Assembly (NCBI GenBank): GCA_016125045.1 | Contig: WGML01000003.1 | Location: 62,001-126,000, forward strand | From: a bacterium | Lineage (GTDB): Bacteria > Pseudomonadota > Alphaproteobacteria > Caulobacterales > Hyphomonadaceae | Length of the DNA: 64,000 bases | Direction: 5' to 3' | Part shown: positions 25,201 to 33,953 of the stretch, piece after piece | Numbering within the stretch: position 1 is the first letter of the stretch | Layout of the letters: each line of letters opens with the position of its first letter | Translations under genes and position numbers: made by a program | The notes under the pieces: model-generated | Databases searched by the model: none | What the model saw: the letters and a program-made list of their open reading frames with translations, nothing else | What the model was told of the DNA's origin: nothing

Positions 25201-25863
25201 ATGACCATCGTCAAGATTTGTGGGATTCGGGACGAGGAAGTGATCGGCTGGGCCGCGCAAGCGGGAGCTGACCGTATTGGGCTGGTCGTCGTGCCAGGAA
25301 GTCCGCGAACCGTGTCCCTGGAACGCGCCGCAGCGCTTGCCAGACAGGCTCGATCGCTTGGTCTGGAGGTCTGGGTCGTCGCGGCATGGGACGCTGCCGA
25401 CGAGTTATCGCCGTTCAGTCGCGGCCTGCTCGAACTCGCCGCCACTGACGACGTGTCAGTCGTGCAGCTTCACAGGCGTGAGCGCCCGGAAGATATCGCT
25501 GCATTCCGCCGGCGCGCTCCGGGCGTGCGTATCGTGAAGGCGCTCGGCGTCTCCTCAGCGAAGGACCTGTCGCAGCTGGGAGACCACCGTGATGCTGACG
25601 CCTTCCTGTTCGACGCGAAGCCGCCAGTCGGGTCGGATCGCGAGGGGGGGCACGGCGTGGCGTTCGAGTCGGGATTTCTCAAGGACGCGCAGATCGGAAA
25701 ACCCTGGGTGCTTTCGGGCGGTCTGACCGCCGTGACGGTCGCGGCGGCGGTTCGCGCATCGGGCGCGAAAGAGGTGGATGTCTCCTCTGGCGTTGAGGCC
25801 GCCCCCGGCCTAAAGGATCCGTTGAAAATTCGCGCATTTGTACAGGCGGCGAAGGACGTGTAA
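25201..25863 (+). CDS. trpF: Phosphoribosylanthranilate isomerase
   Basis: Third step of tryptophan synthesis, an Amadori rearrangement in a TIM barrel. 220 aa. The N-terminal VKICGIRDEE supplies the catalytic cysteine. The usual phosphate-contact segment reads IGLVVVPGSPRTV, a variant of GFVFxxxSPR. The C-terminal phosphate-binding loop is KPWVLSGGLTAVTV, then VDVSSGVE(A) closes the barrel. First gene of trpF-trpB-trpA-accD-folC, starting 115 bases after a terminator. Confidence 0.95.
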   Translation: MTIVKICGIRDEEVIGWAAQAGADRIGLVVVPGSPRTVSLERAAALARQARSLGLEVWVVAAWDAADELSPFSRGLLELAATDDVSVVQLHRRERPEDIAAFRRRAPGVRIVKALGVSSAKDLSQLGDHRDADAFLFDAKPPVGSDREGGHGVAFESGFLKDAQIGKPWVLSGGLTAVTVAAAVRASGAKEVDVSSGVEAAPGLKDPLKIRAFVQAAKDV

Positions 25864-25962
25864 TCAGCGGTCCGCGGTTCTGCCCGAAGCGGGCCGCGAG
25901 TCAAAACCAGCTTCCGCTTGGGCGGAGTCGTCACGATCGAAGCACAGGCGTCGACCATATCC

Positions 25963-27177
25963 ATGCCCTCTCCAAATTCCTGGTCGCACTGGCCCGATTC
26001 CGAGGGTCGGTTCGGGACGTTTGGCGGCCGCTATGTGGCTGAAACGCTGATGCCGCTCGTGCTCGGGCTGGAGCGTGAGTATGACTCGGCGCGGCGCGAT
26101 CCGGCGTTTCAGGCGGAGTTCGACGACCTGCTCGCCAACTATGTGGGGCGACCCTCGCCGCTCTATTTCGCGGAGCGGCTGACCGAGCATTTCGGCGGGG
26201 CCAAGATCTATTTCAAACGCGACGAGCTCAACCACACCGGCGCGCACAAGATCAACAACTGCATCGGCCAGGTGTTGCTCGCCCGGCGGATGGGCAAGAC
26301 GCGCATCATCGCCGAAACGGGCGCGGGGCAGCATGGCGTCGCGACCGCGACCGTGTGCGCGAGGTTCGGCCTGCCGTGCGTTGTTTTCATGGGCGAGACC
26401 GATGTCGAGCGGCAGAAGCCGAATGTCTTCCGCATGCGGCTGCTCGGCGCGCAGATCATTCCGGTCTCGTCGGGCACAGGCACGCTGAAGGACGCGATGA
26501 ATGAGGCGCTGCGTGACTGGGTGACCAATGTCGCGACCACTTTCTACGTGATCGGGACGGCTGCCGGGCCGCATCCCTATCCGCGGCTCGTGCGCGATTT
26601 CCAGTCGGTGATCGGCCGCGAGGCTCGCGCGCAGATTCTGGAACGCGAGGGCAGGCTGCCGGATGTGGTGATGGCCTGCATCGGCGGCGGGTCCAACGCG
26701 ATCGGTCTGTTCCATCCCTTTCTTGATGATGAGGATGTTCGCCTGATCGGGGTCGAGGCCGCAGGACACGGCGTCGAAACCGGCCAGCACGCGGCGGCGC
26801 TCAATGGCGGCAGGCCGGGCGTCCTGCACGGCAACCGCACCTATCTGCTCCAGGATGAGGACGGCCAGATCATGGACGCCCACTCGATTTCAGCGGGGCT
26901 CGACTATCCGGGCATCGGGCCCGAACACGCCTTCCTGATGGAGTCCGGCCGCGCGCGCTACGTGTCTGCGACGGATCAGGAGGCGCTGGACGCCTTTCAG
27001 CTATGCACTCGCCTCGAAGGGATCATTCCGGCGCTCGAACCCGCGCATGCGCTCGCGCGTGTCGGGGAGACGGCGAGGGAGCTTGGTCGTGGCGGGCTGA
27101 TCATCCTCAATCTGTGCGGCCGCGGCGACAAGGACATCTTCTCCGTCGCCGGACATCTCGGCCTGGAGATCGGCTGA
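25963..27177 (+). CDS. trpB: Tryptophan synthase beta chain
   Basis: PLP enzyme that condenses indole with serine. About 404 aa from the ATG giving [10 protein letters not shown]; no clear ribosome site is seen, and a TTG 45 bases upstream is an alternative. [16 protein letters not shown] is the family N-terminus. The PLP lysine is K96 in [24 protein letters not shown] and the phosphate loop [10 protein letters not shown] follow. Separated from trpF by 99 bases and from trpA by 43. Confidence 0.96.
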   Translation: MPSPNSWSHWPDSEGRFGTFGGRYVAETLMPLVLGLEREYDSARRDPAFQAEFDDLLANYVGRPSPLYFAERLTEHFGGAKIYFKRDELNHTGAHKINNCIGQVLLARRMGKTRIIAETGAGQHGVATATVCARFGLPCVVFMGETDVERQKPNVFRMRLLGAQIIPVSSGTGTLKDAMNEALRDWVTNVATTFYVIGTAAGPHPYPRLVRDFQSVIGREARAQILEREGRLPDVVMACIGGGSNAIGLFHPFLDDEDVRLIGVEAAGHGVETGQHAAALNGGRPGVLHGNRTYLLQDEDGQIMDAHSISAGLDYPGIGPEHAFLMESGRARYVSATDQEALDAFQLCTRLEGIIPALEPAHALARVGETARELGRGGLIILNLCGRGDKDIFSVAGHLGLEIG

Positions 27178-27220
27178 TGCGCAGGCATGGACGCCAGATC
27201 CCATCGGCGGAGCAAAGCTG

Positions 27221-28045
27221 ATGGCGGTGGACCGCATCAATGCGGTGTTCGACGCGGCTCGCCGCGACGATCGCGCCGCCTTTGTCGGCTATCTGATGGC
27301 AGGCGACCCCAGCTTCGATGCGTCGCTCGCCGCGATACGGGCGCTTGCGGACGCTGGAGCTGACGTGATCGAGATCGGCGCTCCGTTCACCGATCCGATG
27401 GCCGACGGCCCCTCGATTCAGCAGGCGGCGCTGAGGTCTCTGAAGGCGCGGACCACGCTCTCCGCGACGCTGGAGCTCGCGCGCCGGTTCCGGGAGTCTC
27501 ATCCGACGACGCCGGTGGTTCTGATGGGGTATGCGAACCCGGTGCATTCGATGGGCTGGGCGACGTTCGCCGAGCGGGCGAGCGCCGCCGGCGTCGATGG
27601 CGTCATCATGGTGGACCTGCCCCCGGAGGAGGACGCGCCGCTGCGCGAGGCTTTGGCGCCTTACGGGCTTGCGGTCATTCGACTCGCGACGCCGACCACG
27701 GACGCGGAGCGAATGGCGGTGATCGCAGATGGCGCATCAGGATTCATTTACTATGTATCCGTGGCGGGCGTGACCGGCGCGGGAATCGGCGCGGACACCG
27801 ACATCGCGTCGGGCGTCAATCTTGCGCGCCGCGCCTCGGGATTGCCCGTGGTTGTGGGCTTCGGCGTGCGCACTCCGGACCAGGCGGAGCGGTTCGCGCG
27901 CATCGCGGACGGGGTTGTGGTAGGATCCGCGCTGGTTGAGCTCGCCGGAAAAATTCGCCCAGAGATCGAAGTTTCGACCGAAGTCAAGCCCATGAGTGTG
28001 CTTGCAAAGACACTGTCAATCGCGATAAGCCAAGCTCGTAACTAA
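27221..28045 (+). CDS. trpA: Tryptophan synthase alpha chain
   Basis: Cleaves indole-3-glycerol phosphate and channels indole to TrpB. 274-aa TIM barrel. The catalytic pair is E51 (VIEIGAPFTDP) and D62 (MADGPSIQ). The phosphate-binding end is VVGFGVRTPDQ plus DGVVVGSALV. The loop-6 region YYVSVAGVTGA is standard. No sign of damage. Confidence 0.96.
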   Translation: MAVDRINAVFDAARRDDRAAFVGYLMAGDPSFDASLAAIRALADAGADVIEIGAPFTDPMADGPSIQQAALRSLKARTTLSATLELARRFRESHPTTPVVLMGYANPVHSMGWATFAERASAAGVDGVIMVDLPPEEDAPLREALAPYGLAVIRLATPTTDAERMAVIADGASGFIYYVSVAGVTGAGIGADTDIASGVNLARRASGLPVVVGFGVRTPDQAERFARIADGVVVGSALVELAGKIRPEIEVSTEVKPMSVLAKTLSIAISQARN

Positions 28046-28055
28046 CGGAGTTGTC

Positions 28056-28964
28056 ATGAACTGGCTCACGAAACTGCCGCCCGGGCTGAAGTCGATCTTC
28101 GACAAGCCGGACGACGGGACGGACGGCGACAGCCTCTGGGTGAAGTGCCCGAAGACCGGTGAACTAGTCTACCGGGATGACCTCGAGGCGGCGTCCTGGG
28201 TGACGCCGTCCGGCGCGCATCTCCGGGTCGGTCCCGACCAACGCTTCCGGATGATGTTCGACGGTGGGGCATATGTCGAAATCGCCATGCCGAAGTCGTT
28301 GAAGGACCCGCTGAAGTTCAAGGACGACAAGCGGTATGTCGACCGGCTTAAGGCGGCCAAGGTCAAGACCGGCCGTGAGGACTGCATGGCCGCAGCCCAT
28401 GGCGAGATCGGCGGTCGGCGCGCCGTCGTGCTGGTGCAGGATTTTGCGTTCATGGGCGGATCGCTCGGCATTGCGGCCGGCGAGGGTTTCATCAAGGCGG
28501 CCGAGACGGCGGTGGCGCGACGGGCGGCGCTGATCGTGGTCGCGTCTTCCGGCGGCGCACGGATGCAGGAATCCTCCTTCGCGCTGATGCAGATGCCGCG
28601 CACCGTGCTCGCGATCCAGGACGTGAAACAGGCGAAGCTGCCTTATATCGTTGTCCTCGCCGACCCAACGAGCGGCGGTGTTCTCGCCTCCTATGCGATG
28701 CTGGGCGATGTGCACCTCGCGGAGCCGGGCGCTGTGCTCGCCTTCACGGGGCCGCGCGTGATCGAGCAGACGATCCGGGAGAAGCTGCCGGAAGGGTTCC
28801 AGCGATCTGAATTCCTGCTCGAACGCGGAATGGTCGACCAGGTGGTGGATCGGCGCGAACTGACGCCGACGCTGGGGGCGATTCTCGGCATGCTGATGCC
28901 AGCGAGCCGGCGGCGTTCGCGGGCCGCCACCCCCACCGAAGTCGAGGCGCAAGCCGCGAAGTGA
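28056..28964 (+). CDS. accD: Acetyl-CoA carboxylase carboxyltransferase beta subunit
   Basis: Transfers CO2 from carboxybiotin to acetyl-CoA together with AccA; first committed step of fatty-acid synthesis. 302 aa. The N-terminal zinc ribbon is degenerate: only the first Cys of LWVKCPKTGELVY remains and the later CxxC is replaced by VTPSG, a loss known in several alphaproteobacteria. The carboxyltransferase core is intact: VVASSGGARMQES, then ADPTSGGVLASYAMLGD and the GPRVIEQT loop. Downstream it overlaps folC by 4 bases (GTGA). Confidence 0.95.
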   Translation: MNWLTKLPPGLKSIFDKPDDGTDGDSLWVKCPKTGELVYRDDLEAASWVTPSGAHLRVGPDQRFRMMFDGGAYVEIAMPKSLKDPLKFKDDKRYVDRLKAAKVKTGREDCMAAAHGEIGGRRAVVLVQDFAFMGGSLGIAAGEGFIKAAETAVARRAALIVVASSGGARMQESSFALMQMPRTVLAIQDVKQAKLPYIVVLADPTSGGVLASYAMLGDVHLAEPGAVLAFTGPRVIEQTIREKLPEGFQRSEFLLERGMVDQVVDRRELTPTLGAILGMLMPASRRRSRAATPTEVEAQAAK

Positions 28965-30283
28965 CGGACGAACGGTCGCGGGCGGAGGCTCATCTCGCCG
29001 CGCTGACCGCCCCGCAGGCTGCGCGCCATGGGCCCGGCCCCCGCTTCGGGCTTGACCGGATCAAGGCGGCGCTCGCGGCGTTGGGCGATCCGCAGGACCG
29101 GATCGGAACCGCGATCCATGTCACCGGCACCAATGGCAAGGGGTCGACGACGGCCTTCCTGCGGGCGATCGGTGAGGCGGCGGGTCTGAAGGTCAACGTC
29201 TTCACCTCGCCGCACCTCCTTTCGGTGCACGAACGCATTCGCGTTGCAGGCGCACTTGTCGGCGACGAGGCGCTGCTCGACGCGCTGCTGGCCGTCGACC
29301 GGACGGGGGTCGACCTGACCTACTTCGAAAGACTGACCGTGGCGGCGTTCCTGCTGTTCGCCGGCGCGCAGGCCGACATGTCCGTCATCGAGGTGGGCGC
29401 TGGCGGCGCGACGGATGCAACCAATGTCATGAGGCGGCCGGCGGCCACGGCGTTCACGGCGATCTCGCGTGACCATGAGGCGATGTTCGGCGTCGAGGGC
29501 GAAGTTGCGATCGCACGGTTGAAGGCGGGAGTCATGCGGCGCGGCGTTCCGGCGGTGATCGGCCTGCAGACGCCCGAAGTGTTTGACGAGCTGCGCGCCC
29601 GGGTTCAGTCCGTGGGCGCGTCCGCTTCGGCTGAGGGCGTCCACTGGCGCTGCGAGGCTGGCGAGGGCGGGGAGGGCGTCGTGTTCACCAGCGCCCGCCG
29701 CGTGCTGAAGGCGCCGAAGCTCGCGCTCGCCGGAGCCCATCAGGTCGCGAACGCCGGCGTTGCGCTCGCGGTGATCGAGGCGCTCGGGCGGGCCGACATC
29801 GACGATGACGCCATGATCGCGGGGCTGGCGCACGCCGCCTGGCCGGCGCGGCTGCAAAGGCTCGCTCCCGGGCCTTTCGCCGACGCCGTCGGAGCGCCCG
29901 TCATCGTCGACGGCGCCCACAATCCCGCCGGCGCAGCAGCCCTCTCAGACGCAATCCGGGCCGGGAACGGCCCGGTGGGCCTCGTGTTTTCCGCGCAGGC
30001 CGCCAAGGACGCCGCCGGGATGCTGGGGCCGCTTGCGTCGGCCGTTTCAGCCGTGGCGGTCTGCCCGCTGCCGCCATCGGGCGGGCAGGAGGGCGGCCCC
30101 GGGGCGGACCCCGCGCAACTGATTGAAATTGCAATGCGTTTTGGCCTGAAGACAAGGTTCGCGGCGACCCCGCTGGAGGCGGCTTGCGCGCTGGTCGAAC
30201 GGGGCGCGGCGCGCGTCTTCGTGGCGGGATCGCTCTATCTGTGTGGCGCCGTCCTGCGGGCGAACGGCGAAACGGTGCGCTGA
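28961..30283 (+). CDS. folC: Bifunctional dihydrofolate/folylpolyglutamate synthase
   Basis: Adds L-glutamate to dihydropteroate and to reduced folates using ATP. 440 aa from a GTG inside the accD stop. It has the Mur-ligase fold: P-loop HVTGTNGKGSTT, FTSPHLLSVHERIRV, and the C-terminal VDGAHNPAGAAAL. With folE (9.2 kb) and 5-formyl-THF cyclo-ligase (59.8 kb), it is the third folate gene in the window. Confidence 0.95.
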   Translation: MTDERSRAEAHLAALTAPQAARHGPGPRFGLDRIKAALAALGDPQDRIGTAIHVTGTNGKGSTTAFLRAIGEAAGLKVNVFTSPHLLSVHERIRVAGALVGDEALLDALLAVDRTGVDLTYFERLTVAAFLLFAGAQADMSVIEVGAGGATDATNVMRRPAATAFTAISRDHEAMFGVEGEVAIARLKAGVMRRGVPAVIGLQTPEVFDELRARVQSVGASASAEGVHWRCEAGEGGEGVVFTSARRVLKAPKLALAGAHQVANAGVALAVIEALGRADIDDDAMIAGLAHAAWPARLQRLAPGPFADAVGAPVIVDGAHNPAGAAALSDAIRAGNGPVGLVFSAQAAKDAAGMLGPLASAVSAVAVCPLPPSGGQEGGPGADPAQLIEIAMRFGLKTRFAATPLEAACALVERGAARVFVAGSLYLCGAVLRANGETVR

Positions 30284-30384
30284 GGGACGGCGGGTTGGAG
30301 AGACGTTTGCGGCGGGTTGAAGGCGTGTTTCACTGCGCCTTGACGGGGCGGCGACCGCCGCGCCCCGATTGGGAGGACAACCGG

Positions 30385-30918
30385 ATGCGGATGCGCGTTT
30401 CGTGCGGCCTTGCGGCCCTGACCCTGACAGGGATGCTGGCGGCGGCGCGGCCAGCGGCGGCGGAGGTGGTGCGCGCTGGCGATGACCATTTCACCCTGCG
30501 ACTGGAAGCCGCCTCTTCGCTGTCGCCGGCCGCGCTCTGGGACCGGCTGATCGTTCCCGCCCGCTGGTGGAGCAGCGACCACACCTATTCCGGCGATGCG
30601 CGCAATCTGTCGCTTGACGCCCATGCAGGCGGGCTATGGCGGGAGTCCTGGGCCGGCGGATCGGTCGCGCACGGGCGGGTGCTCTCGGTTCAGCCGGGAA
30701 AAATGCTGCGCCTGGATGCGCCTTTCGGGCCACTGCAGGAGCTGGCGGTGACCTGCATCTGGACGATCACGATCAGGCCGGAGGGGGAGGGGGCGGTGGT
30801 CCGCTTTGATCTCGTCGCGAACGGGTCTGCGGCGAGCGGGCTCGCCTCGATTGCTCCGGCGGTCGATTTCGTCAATTCGCAGGCGCTGAAATCGCTGGTC
30901 GCATATGTGGAGGACTAG
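30385..30918 (+). CDS. Exported SRPBCC (AHSA1/Bet v 1-like) protein
   Basis: 177 aa from an ATG with GGGAGG 8 bases upstream; an ATG six bases later is also possible. The signal peptide CGLAALTLTGMLAAARPAAA ends at an AxA site. The mature region has the SRPBCC order: an N-terminal strand (DHFTLRLEAASSLSPAALWDRLI), the PARWWSSDHTYSGDARN segment of the family, LDAHAGGLWRESW, and a C-terminal long helix (FVNSQALKSLVAYVE). These hydrophobic-pocket proteins are mostly cytosolic, so export is unusual. The ligand is unknown. Confidence 0.78.
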   Translation: MRMRVSCGLAALTLTGMLAAARPAAAEVVRAGDDHFTLRLEAASSLSPAALWDRLIVPARWWSSDHTYSGDARNLSLDAHAGGLWRESWAGGSVAHGRVLSVQPGKMLRLDAPFGPLQELAVTCIWTITIRPEGEGAVVRFDLVANGSAASGLASIAPAVDFVNSQALKSLVAYVED

Positions 30919-31220
30919 ACGCGTGCGGGAGGGGTGAGCGCGGACTCAGACGCCTGGCGCGAATGGGGGGATAAGTCCCGGACCCGCCGATTGGGGGGAT
31001 AAAGCGGGAGACCATCCGGGGGACAGACCGGTCCGGCGACCGCCGGGTCCACGGTTCCATAAAATATTCTTTTGAACGGTCGTTCGGACGGATTGTCAGA
31101 GACGCGGTTTCCAGCTCAATCTTTTGTCATGAACGACGGGTGTCCGGCGGTTTGCGCGTCGCGGCCAGAACTTCCAGCGTCAAGATCGTTCAGGTCATTT
31201 CATTGGGAGGGTCGGCCGTC
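30919..31220. other. 302-base regulatory region before the TonB receptor
   Basis: No gene. Two direct copies of AWTGGGGGGATAAR lie at 30962-30975 and 30990-31003, 28 bases apart, and a TetR-type palindrome lies at 31074-31085 just after an AT-rich AAAATATTCTTTT stretch that may be the promoter. A GGGAGGG ribosome site is at 31204-31210. Confidence 0.55.
31074..31085. promoter_or_regulatory. TetR-family-type operator GAACGGTCGTTC
   Basis: Palindrome GAACG-GT-CGTTC matches the shape of many TetR/AcrR operators and sits 136 bases before the TonB receptor start, beside its likely promoter. No tetR gene lies in the window, so the regulator would be encoded elsewhere. Confidence 0.55.
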
Positions 31221-33824
31221 ATGAAGGTCGCAAACGTCGCCGCGCGCATCGGTCGCCGGTATCAGCCGCTGCTCGTCATTTCCACACTTTTGGCCCTGGG
31301 CGCCGGGCAGGCGGCGGCGCAGCAAGCCCCGCAGGGAGAAAGCGCGGGATCGGACGTGATCGTGATCACCGCCGAGCGCCGGGAGAGCGCGATCCTCGAC
31401 ACGCCCGTGGCCGTGACGGCGTTGACGAGCGAGATTCGCGACAGGCTGGCCATCCAGAACCAGCAGGACCTCGCGCTCTTCACGCCGGGGCTCTCCTTTT
31501 CCGACAGCCCGAACCGGCTGGCGATCCGGGGCTTCGGACGTCTCAACAACACGCCGGGCAATGACCCTGGCGTCGCGACCTATGAAGACGGTTTCTACAC
31601 GTCGGAAACGGCGTCGCTTGCATCGTCCATCCTGTCGACGGACCGGATCGAGGTGCTGCGCGGCCCGCAGGGAACCCTCTATGGCCGAAATTCGATCGGC
31701 GGCGCGGCGAATGTGATCTCCAAGCGTCCCGGCGACATCTGGGAGGGAGAGGTGCGGCTCGGGACCAATGATTATGGTCTCGCCCAGATCGACGCCGCCT
31801 ATGGCGGCCCCTTGAACGACGACGTGGGCGTGCGTTTTGACTACACCTATCGGGACCAGGCGGACGGGTTCATCCGGAATCTCGCCGGCCCGGACGAGCG
31901 CGACGTCGGCGACTGGTCCTTCAAGGCCCAGCTCGACTGGGCGATCAGCGACCGGATGAATTTCTGGATCCGCTACAGCCGCACCGAGCGCGACTTTTCG
32001 CCGGGTGGTCAGGCGGGCGGCACGTCGATCCTCGCCGATGAGTTCCGCTTCGAACCCTTCACGCTGCGCGAACCCTTCCGCATGACCAATGGCCAGACGC
32101 TGCCCGCGGGCACGCTGATCACGCCCCGCGTCGGGGGGCTCGCCGCCAATTCCGAGTTCAGGTTCGGACCGAACCCCTCGGTGCGGGACCCGTTCCTCAT
32201 CTCGAAAGACTTCCAGTCGCGCCAGTCGCTCGACAACAACAATCAGTTCATCGCGCACTTCACCTGGGACTTCCTGGACACCGTCGCCTTCAACTATATC
32301 GGCGGCTATTCTGAATATGACTTCCGGCAATTCGGCGACGTGGACCAGACGTCTCGCTCGAGCTTCCTCGACCCCGCCACAGGGGTCACGGTGAGCACGT
32401 TCGCGATCAACGACACGGTCGAGAACAAGCAGTGGCAGAGCCACGAATTCCAGATGCTGTCGACCGATGAAGGCCGGTGGGACTGGATCGGAGGGCTCTA
32501 CTACTATTACGAAAACACGTTCCAGTACTTCACCAACCTGTATCCCAACGAGCCGGCGTTGCGGACCCCGCAGTTCAGCGCCGCTGCGGCGGTTCCGGAT
32601 GCACCGGCGAACCCACGGGGGATCAGCTACTACCAGGACGGCGACGTCAAAGGGACGGCCTACGCCGCCTATTTCCAGACGGGCTTCGACATCTCCGACG
32701 CGTGGCGCCTGACGACCGGCCTGCGCTACAGCTTCGACCGGAAGTCCGGCACGGAGGCCAATCGCCAGATTTCGTTCAACCCGTATCAGGACCGGGTGGC
32801 CTCCCAACCCGGCATCCAGGCGCGGGCGATCGACATCACGGCCGACCCGTTCGCGCTGGCGAACCCCGCTCTGTCGCAGAACGCGCTTCGCGGAGCGCGG
32901 CGACCGCTCGGCGCGTCGTGGGACGGTGTGACGGCGCGGATCAACCTCGACTGGCGCCCCGACGCCTCGACGCTGATCTATGGCAATGTCAACAAGGGCT
33001 ACAAATCGGGAGGCTTCAAGACCGGCCAGTATGACCAAGTCCCGTATGTGGGCGAAGAAAGCGTGATCTCCTACGAGGTCGGCTACAAGGCGCAGATCGG
33101 GTCGACGCTTCAACTGTCCACGGCGGCCTTCTACAACGACTACCGCGATCTTCAGCTGCCGATCACGATCACCAACGCGAACAACATCATCCAGCGGGTG
33201 TTCATCAACGCGCCGAAGTCCTATTCGCGCGGGCTGGAGGTAGAGACGACGTGGCGGCCGATCGACCAGCTGACGGTGCTCGGCGTCTACTCCTATCTTG
33301 ACACTGAAGTGAAGGAGGGGCCGCTCGCGCAGGATGTGGTGCGGGGCGGATTCCAGCCGACATCGGGCAATGATCTCGCCCGTGCGCCCGACCACAAATT
33401 CACGCTGAACGGGATCTACACCTTCCCATTCTTCGAAGGCGAGCTCGGACTCGTCGGCACCTATTCCTACACGGGTAGCCAGTACTACGAGATCTTCTCG
33501 ATCCCGTTCTACGAGCAGGAGGGCTTCTCCCGGGTGGACGCGCGGGTGTTCTTCGACAGCCCGGACCGCAGGTGGACGATCAACGCGGGCGTGCGCAATG
33601 CGACGGATGAGGAGATCATCAACGGCCTTGTCGCCAACGCGCCGCTGACCATCGGGTTCGTCGCCGGCCAGCCGAACGCGAACAATATCGCGGCGCTGCC
33701 GACCGGGGTGACGGCAATCGCCGGCAACCTCGCCGGCAATCCCGCCGATCAGGGCGGCGCCCGCCGGGCGGTGACCTATAACGAGCCGCGCGTGTTCACG
33801 CTGGAGCTTCAGGTCCGGTTCTGA
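31221..33824 (+). CDS. TonB-dependent outer-membrane receptor
   Basis: 867-aa outer-membrane transporter. The signal peptide (LLVISTLLALGAGQAAA) is followed by a TonB-box-like DVIVITAERRES, then the plug domain: DTPVAVTALTSEIRD, LAIRGFGRLNN, RIEVLRGPQGTLYGRNSIGGAANVIS. A 22-strand barrel follows and ends ELQVRF with a terminal Phe. The start has GGGAGGG about 10 bases upstream. The sequence type (IAERR/PVAVTAL) is that of general receptors for plant or algal molecules or sterol-like ligands. The substrate cannot be assigned; the nearby operator suggests it is inducible. Confidence 0.94.
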   Translation: MKVANVAARIGRRYQPLLVISTLLALGAGQAAAQQAPQGESAGSDVIVITAERRESAILDTPVAVTALTSEIRDRLAIQNQQDLALFTPGLSFSDSPNRLAIRGFGRLNNTPGNDPGVATYEDGFYTSETASLASSILSTDRIEVLRGPQGTLYGRNSIGGAANVISKRPGDIWEGEVRLGTNDYGLAQIDAAYGGPLNDDVGVRFDYTYRDQADGFIRNLAGPDERDVGDWSFKAQLDWAISDRMNFWIRYSRTERDFSPGGQAGGTSILADEFRFEPFTLREPFRMTNGQTLPAGTLITPRVGGLAANSEFRFGPNPSVRDPFLISKDFQSRQSLDNNNQFIAHFTWDFLDTVAFNYIGGYSEYDFRQFGDVDQTSRSSFLDPATGVTVSTFAINDTVENKQWQSHEFQMLSTDEGRWDWIGGLYYYYENTFQYFTNLYPNEPALRTPQFSAAAAVPDAPANPRGISYYQDGDVKGTAYAAYFQTGFDISDAWRLTTGLRYSFDRKSGTEANRQISFNPYQDRVASQPGIQARAIDITADPFALANPALSQNALRGARRPLGASWDGVTARINLDWRPDASTLIYGNVNKGYKSGGFKTGQYDQVPYVGEESVISYEVGYKAQIGSTLQLSTAAFYNDYRDLQLPITITNANNIIQRVFINAPKSYSRGLEVETTWRPIDQLTVLGVYSYLDTEVKEGPLAQDVVRGGFQPTSGNDLARAPDHKFTLNGIYTFPFFEGELGLVGTYSYTGSQYYEIFSIPFYEQEGFSRVDARVFFDSPDRRWTINAGVRNATDEEIINGLVANAPLTIGFVAGQPNANNIAALPTGVTAIAGNLAGNPADQGGARRAVTYNEPRVFTLELQVRF

Positions 33825-33897
33825 GCCGGGGCCCTGCGGGCGGAGGGCGAGGTCTCGTCCTGGCGCCCGCAGATCCGCCAGGCGGGGTCAATGCACC

Positions 33898-33953
33898 CCG
33901 ATCAAGTGAGGCCGATCAAGTGAGGCCGATCAAGTCAGGCCTATCAATGGAGG
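33898..33953. repeat. 14-bp tandem repeat, four copies
   Basis: CCGATCAAGTGAGG repeats at 33898, 33912, 33926 and 33940, the first two identical and the last two with one and several changes. The fourth copy contains the amidase stop codon, so slippage could alter the amidase C-terminus. It lies between two convergent genes and may also serve as a spacer or terminator region. Confidence 0.75.

Noticed and set aside
31200-33395. A 731-codon minus-strand frame opposite the TonB receptor
   Set aside because: Antisense shadow; translation is Arg/Val/Glu-rich with no family pattern, and the receptor has plug and barrel motifs throughout.
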